Shown: positions 10,880-19,778, counted from the stretch's first letter. The stretch: DNA of 36,307 bases from Devosia equisanguinis (GCA_945862355.1 CAMAYR010000018.1:1-36307), one strand, 5' to 3'. Notes: a model not told the origin generated them from the letters alone. Numbers and translations are program-made.

Positions 10880-11121
10880 CGGGACGGCTCGTCAGGGCGG
10901 GTTTGGTACGACCGGATGCCCTTGCGCCGGCTGAGATCGGGACGCTTTAACTGCCATGCGCACACGTTCTTTGCACAGCTCAATGTCCGTGGCACAAGGC
11001 GCACCAAGGGGAATTTTAGTCCCCTGCGAACCACGATGCTTCCAACCACGGCGGAGTTAGCGTGCATACAGCGGCGGCTGGCACTTCGGTACGCGTCTCC
11101 AGGGATTGGACCTGACGCACA
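10880..11121. other. Intergenic stretch with a short hairpin
   Basis: No gene is supported in these 242 bp. A perfect 6-bp inverted repeat (AGGGGA/TCCCCT, 7-base loop) sits at 11007-11025. It lacks a T-run, so it is not a classical terminator. It may be a regulatory structure ahead of the membrane gene at 11122 or simply chance. Confidence 0.35.
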
Positions 11122-12534
11122 GTGGCTGCGACGTGCTCGCTCACGGTGGTGTGTGGGCTTGCGACGTTCGCGTGGGGGGAAGAACTGCCGTTGGGCTTGC
11201 TGATCGCTGGTGCCCCGCTCGCGGTGGCCGTGGCGTGGTTGTTTCCCGTCGAGCTGGCGCTGCTGTTCGCGGCGGTGACGATGTTCCGCATTCATGAGGC
11301 CTACCAGTTCCTGATGCCTCTGCGGCTGCCGCTACTGGCCGCTTCACTGGCGATGCTGTCGTGCGCGCTCCACATGGTTTCGGGGAAGGTGTCGCTGCCC
11401 GACAGGCCCGAGTTGAAGCTGGCGCTGCTGTTCTTCGCGCACGTCACCATCGGCTGCGTGTTCAGCGTGAATATCGACCAGTCCTTCGGCATCTGGTCGG
11501 ATGGAGTGATCAAGCTGCTGGTGGCGATGGTGTTCCTGGCCATGATCCTGGTCGTCCCACGCGACGCGGGCAAGGTTGCCTTCGCGCTGGTGGCGGGCAG
11601 CGTTCTGATCAGCTGCGTTGCGATCTACAACCAGTACATGGGGCTCGAGCTCGTCGAAGGCTCTCGTGTCACAATTGCCCGCTCGATCAGATCGCAGCTG
11701 GGCGATCCCAACGACCTGGCTTTCGCCTTGATGTTTCCTGTAGCTTTTGCCCTGGCGGCGCTGACGGTGCGGGGCCAGAGCATCGGTCGGCGTGTGCTCT
11801 GGCTCGCCGCGCTGGTGCTGATTTGCTGGGCGGTGATCGCAACTAAGAGCCGCGGCGGGTTGCTTGCCACGATGGCCGTCATCGGGTGCGTGTACGCAAT
11901 CAATTTCAAGGCAAAGTTAATGCCGTTGATCGTGGCCGCAGCGCTGGGCGCGATGTTCTATGTCGTGGCCGGGATCGGGGAGCGCGAATACTCGATCGGG
12001 GCTGCGAGCGCTATCGACGATTCGTCGATGACCCGCATGGACGCCTGGCGGGCCGCGTTTCTGATGGCGGTCGACCGGCCGATCTTCGGGGTGGGGATCG
12101 GCAACTTTCCCGATCGCTACTGGCTTTACGCCCAGCATTGGCTCGGGCGGAGCTACGTCACGCACTCGGTCTGGTTCCAGGCATTGTCGGAGACCGGGTT
12201 CGTCGGATTGGGCTTGCTCGTGGGGATGTTCGTGACGGCGATAAAGTCGGCCTACAGGTCGATGCGCGTCCTCGAGCGAGTGCAGGCTCCGGTTAACGTT
12301 CTGGCCCTTAGCGTCGCCGTGTTCGCAGCCTGGATAGGGATTGCCGTCGCCGGCAGCTTCCTCTCGCAGATCTTCGGCTGGCAGATTTTTACGCTCGTGG
12401 CTCTCACTGCAGTGCTCGGCCAGCATGTCGCAGAGACTTATCCCGCCGAGGCGATAGCCGTCGGGCTGGTGGCGTCGAAGGTGGACCAGGCTACTGCGGG
12501 GCCGGCTTCGGCTACACGGCGACTGGCGCCTTGA
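11122..12534 (+). CDS. O-antigen ligase/polymerase family membrane protein
   Basis: A 470-residue integral membrane protein with about ten or more hydrophobic segments and a large periplasmic loop. The arrangement matches the Wzy_C/O-antigen ligase family: the TKSRGGLLA motif (residues ~233-242), then a loop with [26 protein letters not shown], and a conserved [17 protein letters not shown] segment with the His that such enzymes use. These enzymes join polyprenyl-linked sugars to lipid A or polymerise them. The GTG at 11122 is the first possible start after an in-frame TGA at 11113. No other glycan genes lie nearby. The 3' end overlaps the convergent thyA by 23 bp. Confidence 0.83.
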   Translation: MAATCSLTVVCGLATFAWGEELPLGLLIAGAPLAVAVAWLFPVELALLFAAVTMFRIHEAYQFLMPLRLPLLAASLAMLSCALHMVSGKVSLPDRPELKLALLFFAHVTIGCVFSVNIDQSFGIWSDGVIKLLVAMVFLAMILVVPRDAGKVAFALVAGSVLISCVAIYNQYMGLELVEGSRVTIARSIRSQLGDPNDLAFALMFPVAFALAALTVRGQSIGRRVLWLAALVLICWAVIATKSRGGLLATMAVIGCVYAINFKAKLMPLIVAAALGAMFYVVAGIGEREYSIGAASAIDDSSMTRMDAWRAAFLMAVDRPIFGVGIGNFPDRYWLYAQHWLGRSYVTHSVWFQALSETGFVGLGLLVGMFVTAIKSAYRSMRVLERVQAPVNVLALSVAVFAAWIGIAVAGSFLSQIFGWQIFTLVALTAVLGQHVAETYPAEAIAVGLVASKVDQATAGPASATRRLAP

Positions 12535-13333
12535 TGTGGGGATGGGGATCGTAGCCGGTAAGGCCGAAATCCTCGAACTGGAACTCGAAGATCGAGCGGA
12601 CGTCGGGATTGATCTCGAGACGCGGCAGCGGGCGCGGTGCGCGCGTCAGCTGCAGGTCGGCCTGCTCGAGGTGATTGAGATAAAGGTGAGCGTCGCCGAA
12701 GTTGTGGATGAACTCGCCCGGCTTCAGCCCCGTCACCTGCGCCATCATCATCGTCAGCAGCGCATAGCTGGCGATGTTGAACGGCACGCCCAGGAACACG
12801 TCGGCGGAGCGCTGGTAGAGCTGGCAGGAGAGCTTGCCGTCGGCGACGTAGAATTGGAACAGGCAGTGGCACGGCGCCAGCGCCATGTCTGGAATGTCGG
12901 CGGGGTTCCAGGCTGAGACGATGATGCGGCGGCTGTCCGGATTGGTCTTCAGCGTGTCCACGACCTCCTGGATCTGGTCGATGGTGCGGCCGCTTCCCGT
13001 CGACGATGGGCTATCGCCAGCTGGTGCTGCCCATGAGCGCCACTGCTTGCCGTAGACGGGGCCTAAATCGCCGGTGTCGTCGGCCCATTCGTCCCAGATT
13101 CTGACGCCGTGCTTCTTCAAATAGGCGACGTTGGTGTCGCCGGCCAGGAACCAGAGCAACTCGTGGATGATCGACTTGACATGCAGTTTCTTGGTGGTGA
13201 CCAAGGGGAAGCCGTCGGCGAGATCGAAACGCATCTGGTGGCCGAAAACCGACAGCGTTCCCGTGCCGGTCCGGTCGGTCTTCTTCGCACCGTTTTCGCG
13301 CACACGGCGCATGAGATCGAGGTATTGTTGCAT
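12512..13333 (-). CDS. thyA: Thymidylate synthase
   Basis: A 273-residue enzyme that methylates dUMP to dTMP using methylenetetrahydrofolate. Family landmarks are all present: [39 protein letters not shown], the catalytic Cys155 in [27 protein letters not shown] and [13 protein letters not shown]. coli ThyA has 264 residues; the difference is mainly a short Pro/Ser-rich insert after KQWRSW (about residues 102-115), which some alphaproteobacterial forms carry. No folA follows in the window, although the two are often paired. The N terminus is canonical, although the ribosome-binding site is weak. Confidence 0.97.
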   Translation of the reverse strand: MQQYLDLMRRVRENGAKKTDRTGTGTLSVFGHQMRFDLADGFPLVTTKKLHVKSIIHELLWFLAGDTNVAYLKKHGVRIWDEWADDTGDLGPVYGKQWRSWAAPAGDSPSSTGSGRTIDQIQEVVDTLKTNPDSRRIIVSAWNPADIPDMALAPCHCLFQFYVADGKLSCQLYQRSADVFLGVPFNIASYALLTMMMAQVTGLKPGEFIHNFGDAHLYLNHLEQADLQLTRAPRPLPRLEINPDVRSIFEFQFEDFGLTGYDPHPHIKAPVAV

Positions 13334-13438
13334 GGCTCAACTCTAGCTCGATTCTGAAGTGCTCGCCGCGTTTGACGTGCAATTTCCCCAGAAACCCGGA
13401 TCGGGAGCGCAGATGAGGGAAGGCGGCGTCGATCACGA

Positions 13439-14218
13439 TCAGCCCGGCAGCAATGCCAACGCTGCCAGTTGCAGTCCGTTGTAGAGTGCGTGCAGGGCTA
13501 TCGGCAGCAACAGGTTCCCGAAGCGTCGCATGAGCCAGGCGAAGTAGAGCCCGATCAGGAAGATCTCGAGCATCCCGACGATCGAGTAGAAATGCAGCGC
13601 CGTCCAGCCGACAGCACTTATGACAGCTCCGCCGCGAAAGCCGAGCCGCGTCTTACTGAGGGCTGGCAGCAGAAAGCCGCGGAACAGCAGTTCCTCGGCG
13701 AGTGGGGCACCGATAGCAATTGCCAACGCGGCAAGCCATACCGCAGGCGAGCGGGCCAATGCCCAGAACGGACGCAGGTCAGCGGTGAATTCGTCGGGTC
13801 GCAACAGGTAGAAGAAGAGATTGTAGGGCGCCAGTAGCGCTACCATGCCGGCGAGCCCGATGAGAAACGTCGCGAGCGGTAGACGCGGCTCCAGCGACAG
13901 AACGCCCAACCGGCTTCCGCCAAACCGTGCCGCCCCCCACCACACCAGCGCGATCAGCACCACCTGCATGACGATGAGCGTCAGCATGGTGTTGAACATC
14001 GTCGCCAACTCTGGCCTCGGATCGCCGGCCAGGCCCGCCAGCAATTGGCCGAGGCGCGCATGGAGCGGCTGCGCCATGTAGGCAAGGCCAATAGCCACCA
14101 CGACGGTTATGAACGCAAACACGAGGGCCGCGCCGACGCTCCACGGCGTTCGTGCGCCGAAGGGGGCTTCGCTCGATTGGGGATCGTTGTCCGGTTCAGG
14201 CGCGGGGTGCTCTTTCAC
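13439..14218 (-). CDS. CPBP-family intramembrane metalloprotease
   Basis: A 259-residue membrane protein of the CAAX protease/bacteriocin-processing (CPBP, Rce1-like) family, with about seven hydrophobic segments. The three motifs are in place: EELLFRG (E175, E176, R180), H209 in WTALHF, and H243/N247 in HALYNG. These form the glutamate intramembrane-protease site. The GTG at 14218 is chosen because the GAGGG ribosome-binding site lies just upstream and overlaps the pyrC stop; the frame upstream of it is an out-of-frame shadow of pyrC. Starting only 8 bp after pyrC, it is probably translated by coupling. The substrate is unknown. Confidence 0.85.
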   Translation of the reverse strand: MKEHPAPEPDNDPQSSEAPFGARTPWSVGAALVFAFITVVVAIGLAYMAQPLHARLGQLLAGLAGDPRPELATMFNTMLTLIVMQVVLIALVWWGAARFGGSRLGVLSLEPRLPLATFLIGLAGMVALLAPYNLFFYLLRPDEFTADLRPFWALARSPAVWLAALAIAIGAPLAEELLFRGFLLPALSKTRLGFRGGAVISAVGWTALHFYSIVGMLEIFLIGLYFAWLMRRFGNLLLPIALHALYNGLQLAALALLPG

Positions 14219-14226
14219 GGGTTCCC

Positions 14227-15555
14227 TCAGCACCCTTCGAGGAAATGGACGGGCTCGCCCGCGGCACTCCCGACGATAACACCATCCCACATCACGCGCC
14301 GGCCGCGCACCAATGTGCCCTGCGGGAAGCCGGTCACAGTGACCCCGTCGTAAGGCGTCCAGCCGCAGCGGCTGGCGATCATCGAGTTGGTGATCGTCAC
14401 GCGGCGTTTCAGATCGACGACGGCGAGGTCTGCGTCCCAGCCGACTGCGATGCGGCCCTTGCCACGAATGCCGAAGGTGCGCTGCGGTCCATGGCTCGTC
14501 AGATCGACGAGGCGCGCAAGCGAGAGGCGGCCCGCGGCGACGTGATCGAGCATGATCGGAAGCAGTGTCTGCACGCCGGTCATGCCGGAATGAGACGCTG
14601 GATAGGTGTGATGCTTTTCCTCGTGGGTGTGCGGTGCGTGATCGGAGCCCAGCACGTCCACGACACCCTGCTCGAGGGCGCGCCACAACGCTGCACGATG
14701 GCGCTCGTCGCGGACGGGCGGGTTCATCTGGGCGTAGGTGCCGAGCCGCTCGTAGCAATCGGGTGCAACCAGAGTCAGATGATGCGGCGTGACCTCGACG
14801 GTGGCATAGGCCTTGTGATCGGCGAGGTAGGCCATCTCCTCCGCTGTAGAGACGTGCAGCACATGCACCCGCCGACCGTGCTTCTCGGCCAGCCCGACGA
14901 GCCGCCGCGTGGCGATGAGCGCCGCTTCCGGATCGCGCCATACGGGATGGCTCGAAACGTCGCCCTGCCGGCGCTCGGCCATGCGGGCGTTGAGACGATC
15001 CTCGTCCTCAGCATGGAATGCTGCCCGGCGGGAGATACTGCCGATGATCCGGTCGAGCGAAGGCTCGTCGTCGACGAGCAGGTTGCCGGTCGATGAGCCC
15101 ATGAACACCTTGATGCCGGCAGACCCCGGCAGCCGCTCGAGGGCAGGAATGTCGTCGACGTTCTCGCGGGTCCCACCGACGTAGAATGCGAAATCGCAGA
15201 ACATGCGATGGTGCGCGCGGGCCACCTTGTCGGCCAGGGCCTCCGCCGAGGTGGTCAGCGGGTTGGTGTTGGGCATCTCGAAAACGGCAGTGACGCCGCC
15301 GAGCACAGCGGCCCGGCTGCCCGTCTCGAGGTCCTCCTTGTGGGTAAGCCCCGGCTCGCGGAAATGAACCTGGCTGTCGATCACGCCGGGCAGGATGTGG
15401 AGGCCCGTGCAGTCGATCGTCTCGGCCGATCGTGCCGCGCCGAGATCGCCCAGCGCCGCAATGCGTCCGGCGCGGATGGCGAGGTCGCGGATGCCCGCAC
15501 CGTCGTGGTTGACGACCGTTCCTCCCGTGAGGATCAGATCGAAGGTGTCGGCCAT
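14227..15555 (-). CDS. pyrC: Dihydroorotase, class I
   Basis: A 442-residue amidohydrolase that cyclises carbamoyl-aspartate to dihydroorotate in pyrimidine synthesis. The family outline is clear: LPGVIDSQVHFREPG, the Lys in GIKVFMGSSTGN that is normally carbamylated, a metal-type His in VHVLHVSTAEE, TPHHLTL, NPPVR and the catalytic GSDHAPH. The first His of the usual HxH metal motif is Gln here (Q62-V-H64). I recall this variant from other rhizobial dihydroorotases, so it may be a lineage trait. It is not next to pyrB. An inactive PyrX-like role is an alternative, but most ligands remain. Confidence 0.85.
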   Translation of the reverse strand: MADTFDLILTGGTVVNHDGAGIRDLAIRAGRIAALGDLGAARSAETIDCTGLHILPGVIDSQVHFREPGLTHKEDLETGSRAAVLGGVTAVFEMPNTNPLTTSAEALADKVARAHHRMFCDFAFYVGGTRENVDDIPALERLPGSAGIKVFMGSSTGNLLVDDEPSLDRIIGSISRRAAFHAEDEDRLNARMAERRQGDVSSHPVWRDPEAALIATRRLVGLAEKHGRRVHVLHVSTAEEMAYLADHKAYATVEVTPHHLTLVAPDCYERLGTYAQMNPPVRDERHRAALWRALEQGVVDVLGSDHAPHTHEEKHHTYPASHSGMTGVQTLLPIMLDHVAAGRLSLARLVDLTSHGPQRTFGIRGKGRIAVGWDADLAVVDLKRRVTITNSMIASRCGWTPYDGVTVTGFPQGTLVRGRRVMWDGVIVGSAAGEPVHFLEGC

Positions 15556-15640
15556 TGGTCAGGGCCTTTCCATGCCTTGCGCTGGGTGAGCCGCCCGCAT
15601 ACGTAAGTCGTGCCCGATATGCAACCTCGAGGGTAGCTTG

Positions 15641-16552
15641 ATGAGCAAGGCGCAACGCGCCGTGTTGGGGGACCGAGGCATCATCTCCGTGACGGGGGAG
15701 GATGCCCAAAAGCTGCTGCAGGGCATCGTGACGAACGATCTCGATGCCACCCCCACCGAGCCGGCAGTATTCGCGGGTCTGTTGTCGCCGCAGGGCAAGA
15801 TCCTGTTCGACTTCTTCATCGTGCGTTTTGGGACGGGGCCGGACGCAGGTATCCTGCTCGACGTGGCGGCCGACAAAGCCGACGATCTCGTCAAGCGGCT
15901 GATGCTATATCGACTGCGCGCAAAAGCAGCGATCGAGAGGCGGCCCGGCTTCGCGGTCGCGGCCCACTGGGGAGGCAATCCAGGTGGTAATTCAGGGAGC
16001 GACATGGGCAACGGCGGCATGATTGCCGTCGTCTCAGATCCGCGGCATCCCGAGATGGGCTCGCGTGCCTACGTCACAGATCCTCCGCCACCACACGGCG
16101 CGCTGGGTGATGCGGCCGCCTACCACGCTCACCGTATCGCACTCGGCATCCCCGAAGGCGGCAAGGACTGGGACTTCGGCGACACATTTCCGCACGAGGC
16201 CAATTTCGATCTTCTGAATGGAGTGAGCTTCGAGAAAGGCTGCTACGTCGGCCAGGAGATCGTCGCGCGCATGCAGCATCGCGGGACAGTCCGCAAGCGC
16301 GTGGTGCGCGTTACGGGCGCAGGCGACCTGCCGGCATCGCGGCCCGACGTGGTGATGGGCGATGTCGCCATCGGCAGGCTCGGATCGGTCGCGGATTGCA
16401 GGGGGCTCGCCCTCTTGCGCCTCGACCGCTCGATCGAGGCGATCGACAAGGGGCTTGCCATCACTGCTGGGGGCATCGTGCTCGAGATTAACCCCGAGAT
16501 GATCTCGCGCCAGCGAACGCTGATGGCCGAGAAGGCAGGAGGCGCGGCATGA
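15641..16552 (+). CDS. ygfZ: YgfZ/GcvT-domain folate-binding Fe-S cluster protein
   Basis: A 303-residue relative of the glycine-cleavage T-protein. YgfZ (COG0354, IBA57-like) binds tetrahydrofolate and helps maintain certain Fe-S enzymes, such as the radical-SAM protein MiaB. The signature KGCYVGQE is at residues 199-206 with the key Cys201, preceded by FPHEANFDLLNGVSF. The N-terminal part (QGIVTNDL, LLSPQGKILFDFF) is also typical. A TTG lies just before the ATG, but a GAGGG site at 15629-15633 fits the ATG at 15641 better. The stop overlaps the tag start (ATGA), so the two are co-translated. Confidence 0.93.
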   Translation: MSKAQRAVLGDRGIISVTGEDAQKLLQGIVTNDLDATPTEPAVFAGLLSPQGKILFDFFIVRFGTGPDAGILLDVAADKADDLVKRLMLYRLRAKAAIERRPGFAVAAHWGGNPGGNSGSDMGNGGMIAVVSDPRHPEMGSRAYVTDPPPPHGALGDAAAYHAHRIALGIPEGGKDWDFGDTFPHEANFDLLNGVSFEKGCYVGQEIVARMQHRGTVRKRVVRVTGAGDLPASRPDVVMGDVAIGRLGSVADCRGLALLRLDRSIEAIDKGLAITAGGIVLEINPEMISRQRTLMAEKAGGAA

Positions 16553-17157
16553 GTCTTGGACAGCCCGTGCGTTGCCCGTGGGCCGGCATCGACGATGCCG
16601 TCTACCAGCGCTATCACGACGAGGAATGGGGCGTGCCCCTGCTCGTTGACCGGCTGCTGTTCGAGAAACTGGTGCTGGAAGGGTTTCAGTCGGGCCTGTC
16701 GTGGCGGACTATCCTCAAGAAGCGTGACAATTTCCGCCGCGCTTTCCACGACTTCGATGCCGCGCGCATCGCCCGCTATGGCGAGAAGGACAAGGCGCGG
16801 CTGATGGCGGACGCCGGCATTGTGCGCAACCGTTTGAAGATCGAGGCCACGATCGACAATGCAAAGGCCTATCTGGCGCTTGCCGAGAAGCAGCCGCTGG
16901 GGTCGTTCCTGTGGGGCTTCATGGACGGCAAGCCCCTGATTCACGAACGCGCCGCGATGAAGGACGTGCCGGCTCAGACGCGGGAGTCGGGGGTCATCTC
17001 CAAAGCGCTCAAGGCGGTGGGCTTTCGCTTCGTTGGGCCGACCACGGTTTACGCATTCATGCAGTCGACGGGAATGGTCAACGATCACCTCGTCTCATGC
17101 CACCGCCACGCGCCGTGCGCTGCGTTGCAGGGCAAGCTGCAGGCGATGCCCACATGA
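16549..17157 (+). CDS. tag: DNA-3-methyladenine glycosylase I
   Basis: A 202-residue base-excision repair enzyme that removes 3-methyladenine from DNA. Tag landmarks are RCPWA near the N terminus, YHDEEWGVP, FEKLVLEGFQSGLSW and the FRFVGPTTVYAFMQ and GMVNDHLVSCHRH segments. The zinc ligands known from E. coli Tag (Cys, His, His, Cys) correspond to C9, H23, H180 and C184. Both ends overlap neighbours by ATGA: ygfZ before and the HD phosphohydrolase after. It appears intact. AlkB (32774-33409) handles other alkyl lesions. Confidence 0.95.
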   Translation: MSLGQPVRCPWAGIDDAVYQRYHDEEWGVPLLVDRLLFEKLVLEGFQSGLSWRTILKKRDNFRRAFHDFDAARIARYGEKDKARLMADAGIVRNRLKIEATIDNAKAYLALAEKQPLGSFLWGFMDGKPLIHERAAMKDVPAQTRESGVISKALKAVGFRFVGPTTVYAFMQSTGMVNDHLVSCHRHAPCAALQGKLQAMPT

Positions 17158-17762
17158 GCAAGCCGGACGACAACGCCCCGCGCGCCTGGCAGCGGATGCT
17201 CTCGGGCCGTCGGCTCGACCTGCTCGATCCGCGTCCCGAGGACATCGAGATCGCCGACATTGCGCATGGGCTGGCGCGGGTTGCGCGATGGAATGGGCAG
17301 ACGATCGGGGCCCACGCCTACTCGGTGGCCCAGCACGCGCTGCTCGTCGAGGCACTGGTTCGGCAGCAGTGCGCGACGGCGCCACGGCAATTGCTGATGG
17401 CAGCACTTCTTCACGATGCGCCGGAGTACGTGATCGGGGATCTGATCAGCCCGTTCAAGGCTGCGCTCGGCGTCGACTATAAGGCGTTCGAATTGCGACT
17501 TCTGGCTGCCATCCATCGACGTTTCGGGCTTGCCGATACGCTGCCGGTGGAATGGATTGCTGCGATCAAGGCTGCCGATCGGTCCTCGGCGTGGTGGGAG
17601 GCGACGCGGCTCGCGGGCTTCACGCTCGAGGAGGCCCATCTGCATTTCGATCGCCCCGAGGCCCGCGGCGATGGCGTGCCGGCCGAGGTGATCGAGGCAT
17701 GGCCGACGGGCGAGGCCCAGACGCAATTCCTCTCGCGCTTCGCGGCCCTGGCCCAGCCTTGA
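17154..17762 (+). CDS. HD-domain phosphohydrolase, YfbR-like
   Basis: A 202-residue HD-superfamily metal-dependent phosphohydrolase. The metal site is visible as H54/H61 (AHAYSVAQHA), the HD pair H87-D88 in ALLHDAPEYVIGDLISPFK, and D142 in KAADRS. The EYVIGDLISPFK segment after HD resembles the 5'-deoxynucleotidase YfbR, which hydrolyses dNMPs, but enzyme activity is inferred. The start ATG overlaps the tag stop (ATGA), giving a three-gene unit with ygfZ and tag. A role in nucleotide pool clean-up beside a DNA repair enzyme is plausible. Confidence 0.88.
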   Translation: MSKPDDNAPRAWQRMLSGRRLDLLDPRPEDIEIADIAHGLARVARWNGQTIGAHAYSVAQHALLVEALVRQQCATAPRQLLMAALLHDAPEYVIGDLISPFKAALGVDYKAFELRLLAAIHRRFGLADTLPVEWIAAIKAADRSSAWWEATRLAGFTLEEAHLHFDRPEARGDGVPAEVIEAWPTGEAQTQFLSRFAALAQP

Positions 17763-17908
17763 GGGACACGCCAGCCGGCTGGTTAGGTACGCTGCACCCC
17801 TTATGAAGACTGGGCTATAAGGCAGATTTGCGTCCTAACGTACTAAGTTATTTGCTCAAAATAGCCATGATCGGGTCTTAGCTCTCGAAATATGAACGGG
17901 AGACAACG
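17763..17908 (+). promoter_or_regulatory. AT-rich leader and candidate operator of the NadQ-like gene
   Basis: This 146-bp gap contains the most AT-rich patch of the neighbourhood (about 17840-17875), expected of a promoter. An imperfect palindrome, ATTTgctcaAAAT (17850-17862), could be a site for the regulator encoded just downstream. There is also a perfect 12-bp palindrome CCAGCCGGCTGG at 17771-17782, without a T-run. A GGGAGA ribosome-binding site lies about 10 bases before the ATG. Confidence 0.35.
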
Positions 17909-18967
17909 ATGCCGATCCAGATGCACACCAAGGATACCGGCGAGATGCCGCTAGACCAGACGAGCGCTGGTCGTGCCCCGCGCCGGGAGCGATCGACGGT
18001 CGAGATCGGGCTCAATGCCGCGATCCTGGGGGTCAGGGACAACGAGCCGAAGGTTCTCGTCGTTCGGCCGGATGGCGAGGCGCGAACCGGGGTGGACGCG
18101 CTCCCCTTCGGTCCCTTCGCGCCGCTGGAGCACCGCACGCTTGAAAGCGGCCTCAGATCGTGGGTGACCGAGCAGACCGGTCTCGATCTGGGCTACGTTG
18201 AGCAACTCTATACCTATGGCGATCGCGGCCGCCACGCGCAGCCCGGCGATACCGCTCCTCATGTCGTCTCGATCGGCTATCTCGCGCTGACGCGGCTGGT
18301 CGACGAGGCCGCCTCGGTACGCGGCGTCTGGCGGAGCTGGTACGAGTTCTTCCCCTGGGAGGATTTCCGCAACGGCGAGCCGGCGGTGCTGCAGGAGGTT
18401 ATCGTTCCGCACTTGAGGGCCTGGGCGGAGCGACCGCGTCCGGCTGCGTCGTCGAACCGGCCGATCGTGCGGGCGGAGCGGGTGGGCATGTGCTTCGGGC
18501 TCGACGGCGCGGGATGGGACGAGGAAAAGGTGCTCGAGCGCTACGAGCTGCTGTATGAGGCAGGTCTGCTCGACGAGGCCCGCCGCGACGGTCGCGAGGT
18601 GACCGGCGGCCTGGAACCGGGGACGAGCGCCAGGCTCGGATTGCCGATGCGGTTCGACCATCGCCGGATCTTCGCGACCGCCATCGGGCGCATCCGGGCC
18701 AAGATAAAATGGCGGCCGGTCGTTTTCGAGCTGATGCCGGACGAGTTCACCTTGTTCGAGCTTCAGCGGACTGTAGAGGCGATCCTCGGACCGCATCTGC
18801 ACAAGCAGAATTTCCGGCGCCTCGTGGAGACTGCGGGGTTGGTCGAGCCGACCGGCGTAGTGCGCACCAACACCGGGGGCAGACCGGCGAAGTTGTTCCG
18901 CTTCCGTCGCGACGCGCTGCTGGAGCGGCCGTCGCCGGGCGTTCGGGTGAAGACGGGGCGAACCTGA
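17909..18967 (+). CDS. NadQ-like NAD regulator (Nudix-related domain plus winged helix)
   Basis: A 352-residue protein with an N-terminal Nudix-like domain (about 30-170) and a C-terminal winged-helix part (about 195-340, with FELQRTVEAILG and NTGGRPAKLFRF). The Nudix box region (about 68-92) reads SWVTEQTGL where catalytic enzymes have REUxEExGU, so key Arg and Glu residues are lost. This suggests a ligand sensor rather than a hydrolase. The layout fits COG4111/NadQ, described in Rhizobiales as a repressor of NAD synthesis genes; NrtR is a more distant analogue. No nad genes lie in the window. Two-domain reading is fairly sure; the NadQ name is from family memory. Confidence 0.75.
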   Translation: MPIQMHTKDTGEMPLDQTSAGRAPRRERSTVEIGLNAAILGVRDNEPKVLVVRPDGEARTGVDALPFGPFAPLEHRTLESGLRSWVTEQTGLDLGYVEQLYTYGDRGRHAQPGDTAPHVVSIGYLALTRLVDEAASVRGVWRSWYEFFPWEDFRNGEPAVLQEVIVPHLRAWAERPRPAASSNRPIVRAERVGMCFGLDGAGWDEEKVLERYELLYEAGLLDEARRDGREVTGGLEPGTSARLGLPMRFDHRRIFATAIGRIRAKIKWRPVVFELMPDEFTLFELQRTVEAILGPHLHKQNFRRLVETAGLVEPTGVVRTNTGGRPAKLFRFRRDALLERPSPGVRVKTGRT

Positions 18968-19100
18968 TCCGATCTGCATTCCAGCCGGTGCATCGGCTGT
19001 CCGGGGGGCGGCTGGGGCGTCGACTTGACGGCGCGTCAGGGCTCGCATTGAAATACCCCGTGGCGCCCGGTCGTGGCGCGGGCGAGGGTGGTGGTGTGGC

Positions 19101-19778
19101 ATGGCAAGGTCCATCGGGGCGGCTCGGTTTGTGCTGGGAGCCATGTCACTCTGCGCCGCAGTGCTCCTTTCCGGGTTTCCACTTGCAGCCTCCGAGCCGC
19201 TGCGGCGGGCGGCTGCTCGCGGTGATTTCGGCGCTATCGCTCGCCTGATCGCGGCCAAGGCTCCACTCGAGGGAAAGGATGCAACTGGCCAGACCGCGTT
19301 GCTGCTGGCGGTTGCCGGTGGGCATGTCGCCGTCGCCAAGGCGCTGATCGAAGCCGGTGCGGACGTAAACGCGATTGCCGCGAACCGTGACACGCCCTGG
19401 CTGTTGGCCGGCGCACGCGGGCGCACTGCCATGCTCGAGGCGATGTGGCCCAAAGGGCCGGATCTATCGTTACGCAACCGCTACGGTGGCAGCGCTTTGA
19501 TCCCAGCCTGCCATTACGATCACGTCGAGACCGTCCGCTTTCTGCTCACGACCTCGATAGATGTGAACCTCGTCAACGATCTGGGGTGGACCTGCCTGCT
19601 CGAGATCGTGTTGCTGACCGATGGGGGCAAGCGGGCACAGGAGAACACCCAGCAGGTGCTCGCGGCCGGGGCCGATCCCAATATCAAGGACAAGGATGGG
19701 GTCAGTGCACTCACTCATGCGCAGCGCCGTGGGCTCGCGGAAGTCGCCAGACTGATCGCCGGGAAGGGCGGTCGATAG
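19101..19778 (+). CDS. Secreted ankyrin-repeat protein
   Basis: A 225-residue protein with a signal peptide (about 1-30, ending LAASEP) followed by about five ankyrin repeats covering almost the whole mature chain: EPLRRAAARGDFGAIARLI, then GQTALLLAVAGGHVAVAKAL, DTPWLLAGARGR, GGSALIPACHYDHVETVRFLL and a final GVSALTHAQRRG. Such small periplasmic ankyrin proteins usually bind partner proteins; no catalytic domain is present. The second repeat group is the best conserved, with EAGADVN. It starts 133 bp after the NadQ-like gene and may share its transcript. Partner unknown. Confidence 0.88.
   Translation: MARSIGAARFVLGAMSLCAAVLLSGFPLAASEPLRRAAARGDFGAIARLIAAKAPLEGKDATGQTALLLAVAGGHVAVAKALIEAGADVNAIAANRDTPWLLAGARGRTAMLEAMWPKGPDLSLRNRYGGSALIPACHYDHVETVRFLLTTSIDVNLVNDLGWTCLLEIVLLTDGGKRAQENTQQVLAAGADPNIKDKDGVSALTHAQRRGLAEVARLIAGKGGR

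Noticed and set aside
17771-17782. Perfect palindrome CCAGCCGGCTGG considered as terminator
   Set aside because: No T-run follows and there is no loop; the next 30 bases do not fit an intrinsic terminator.
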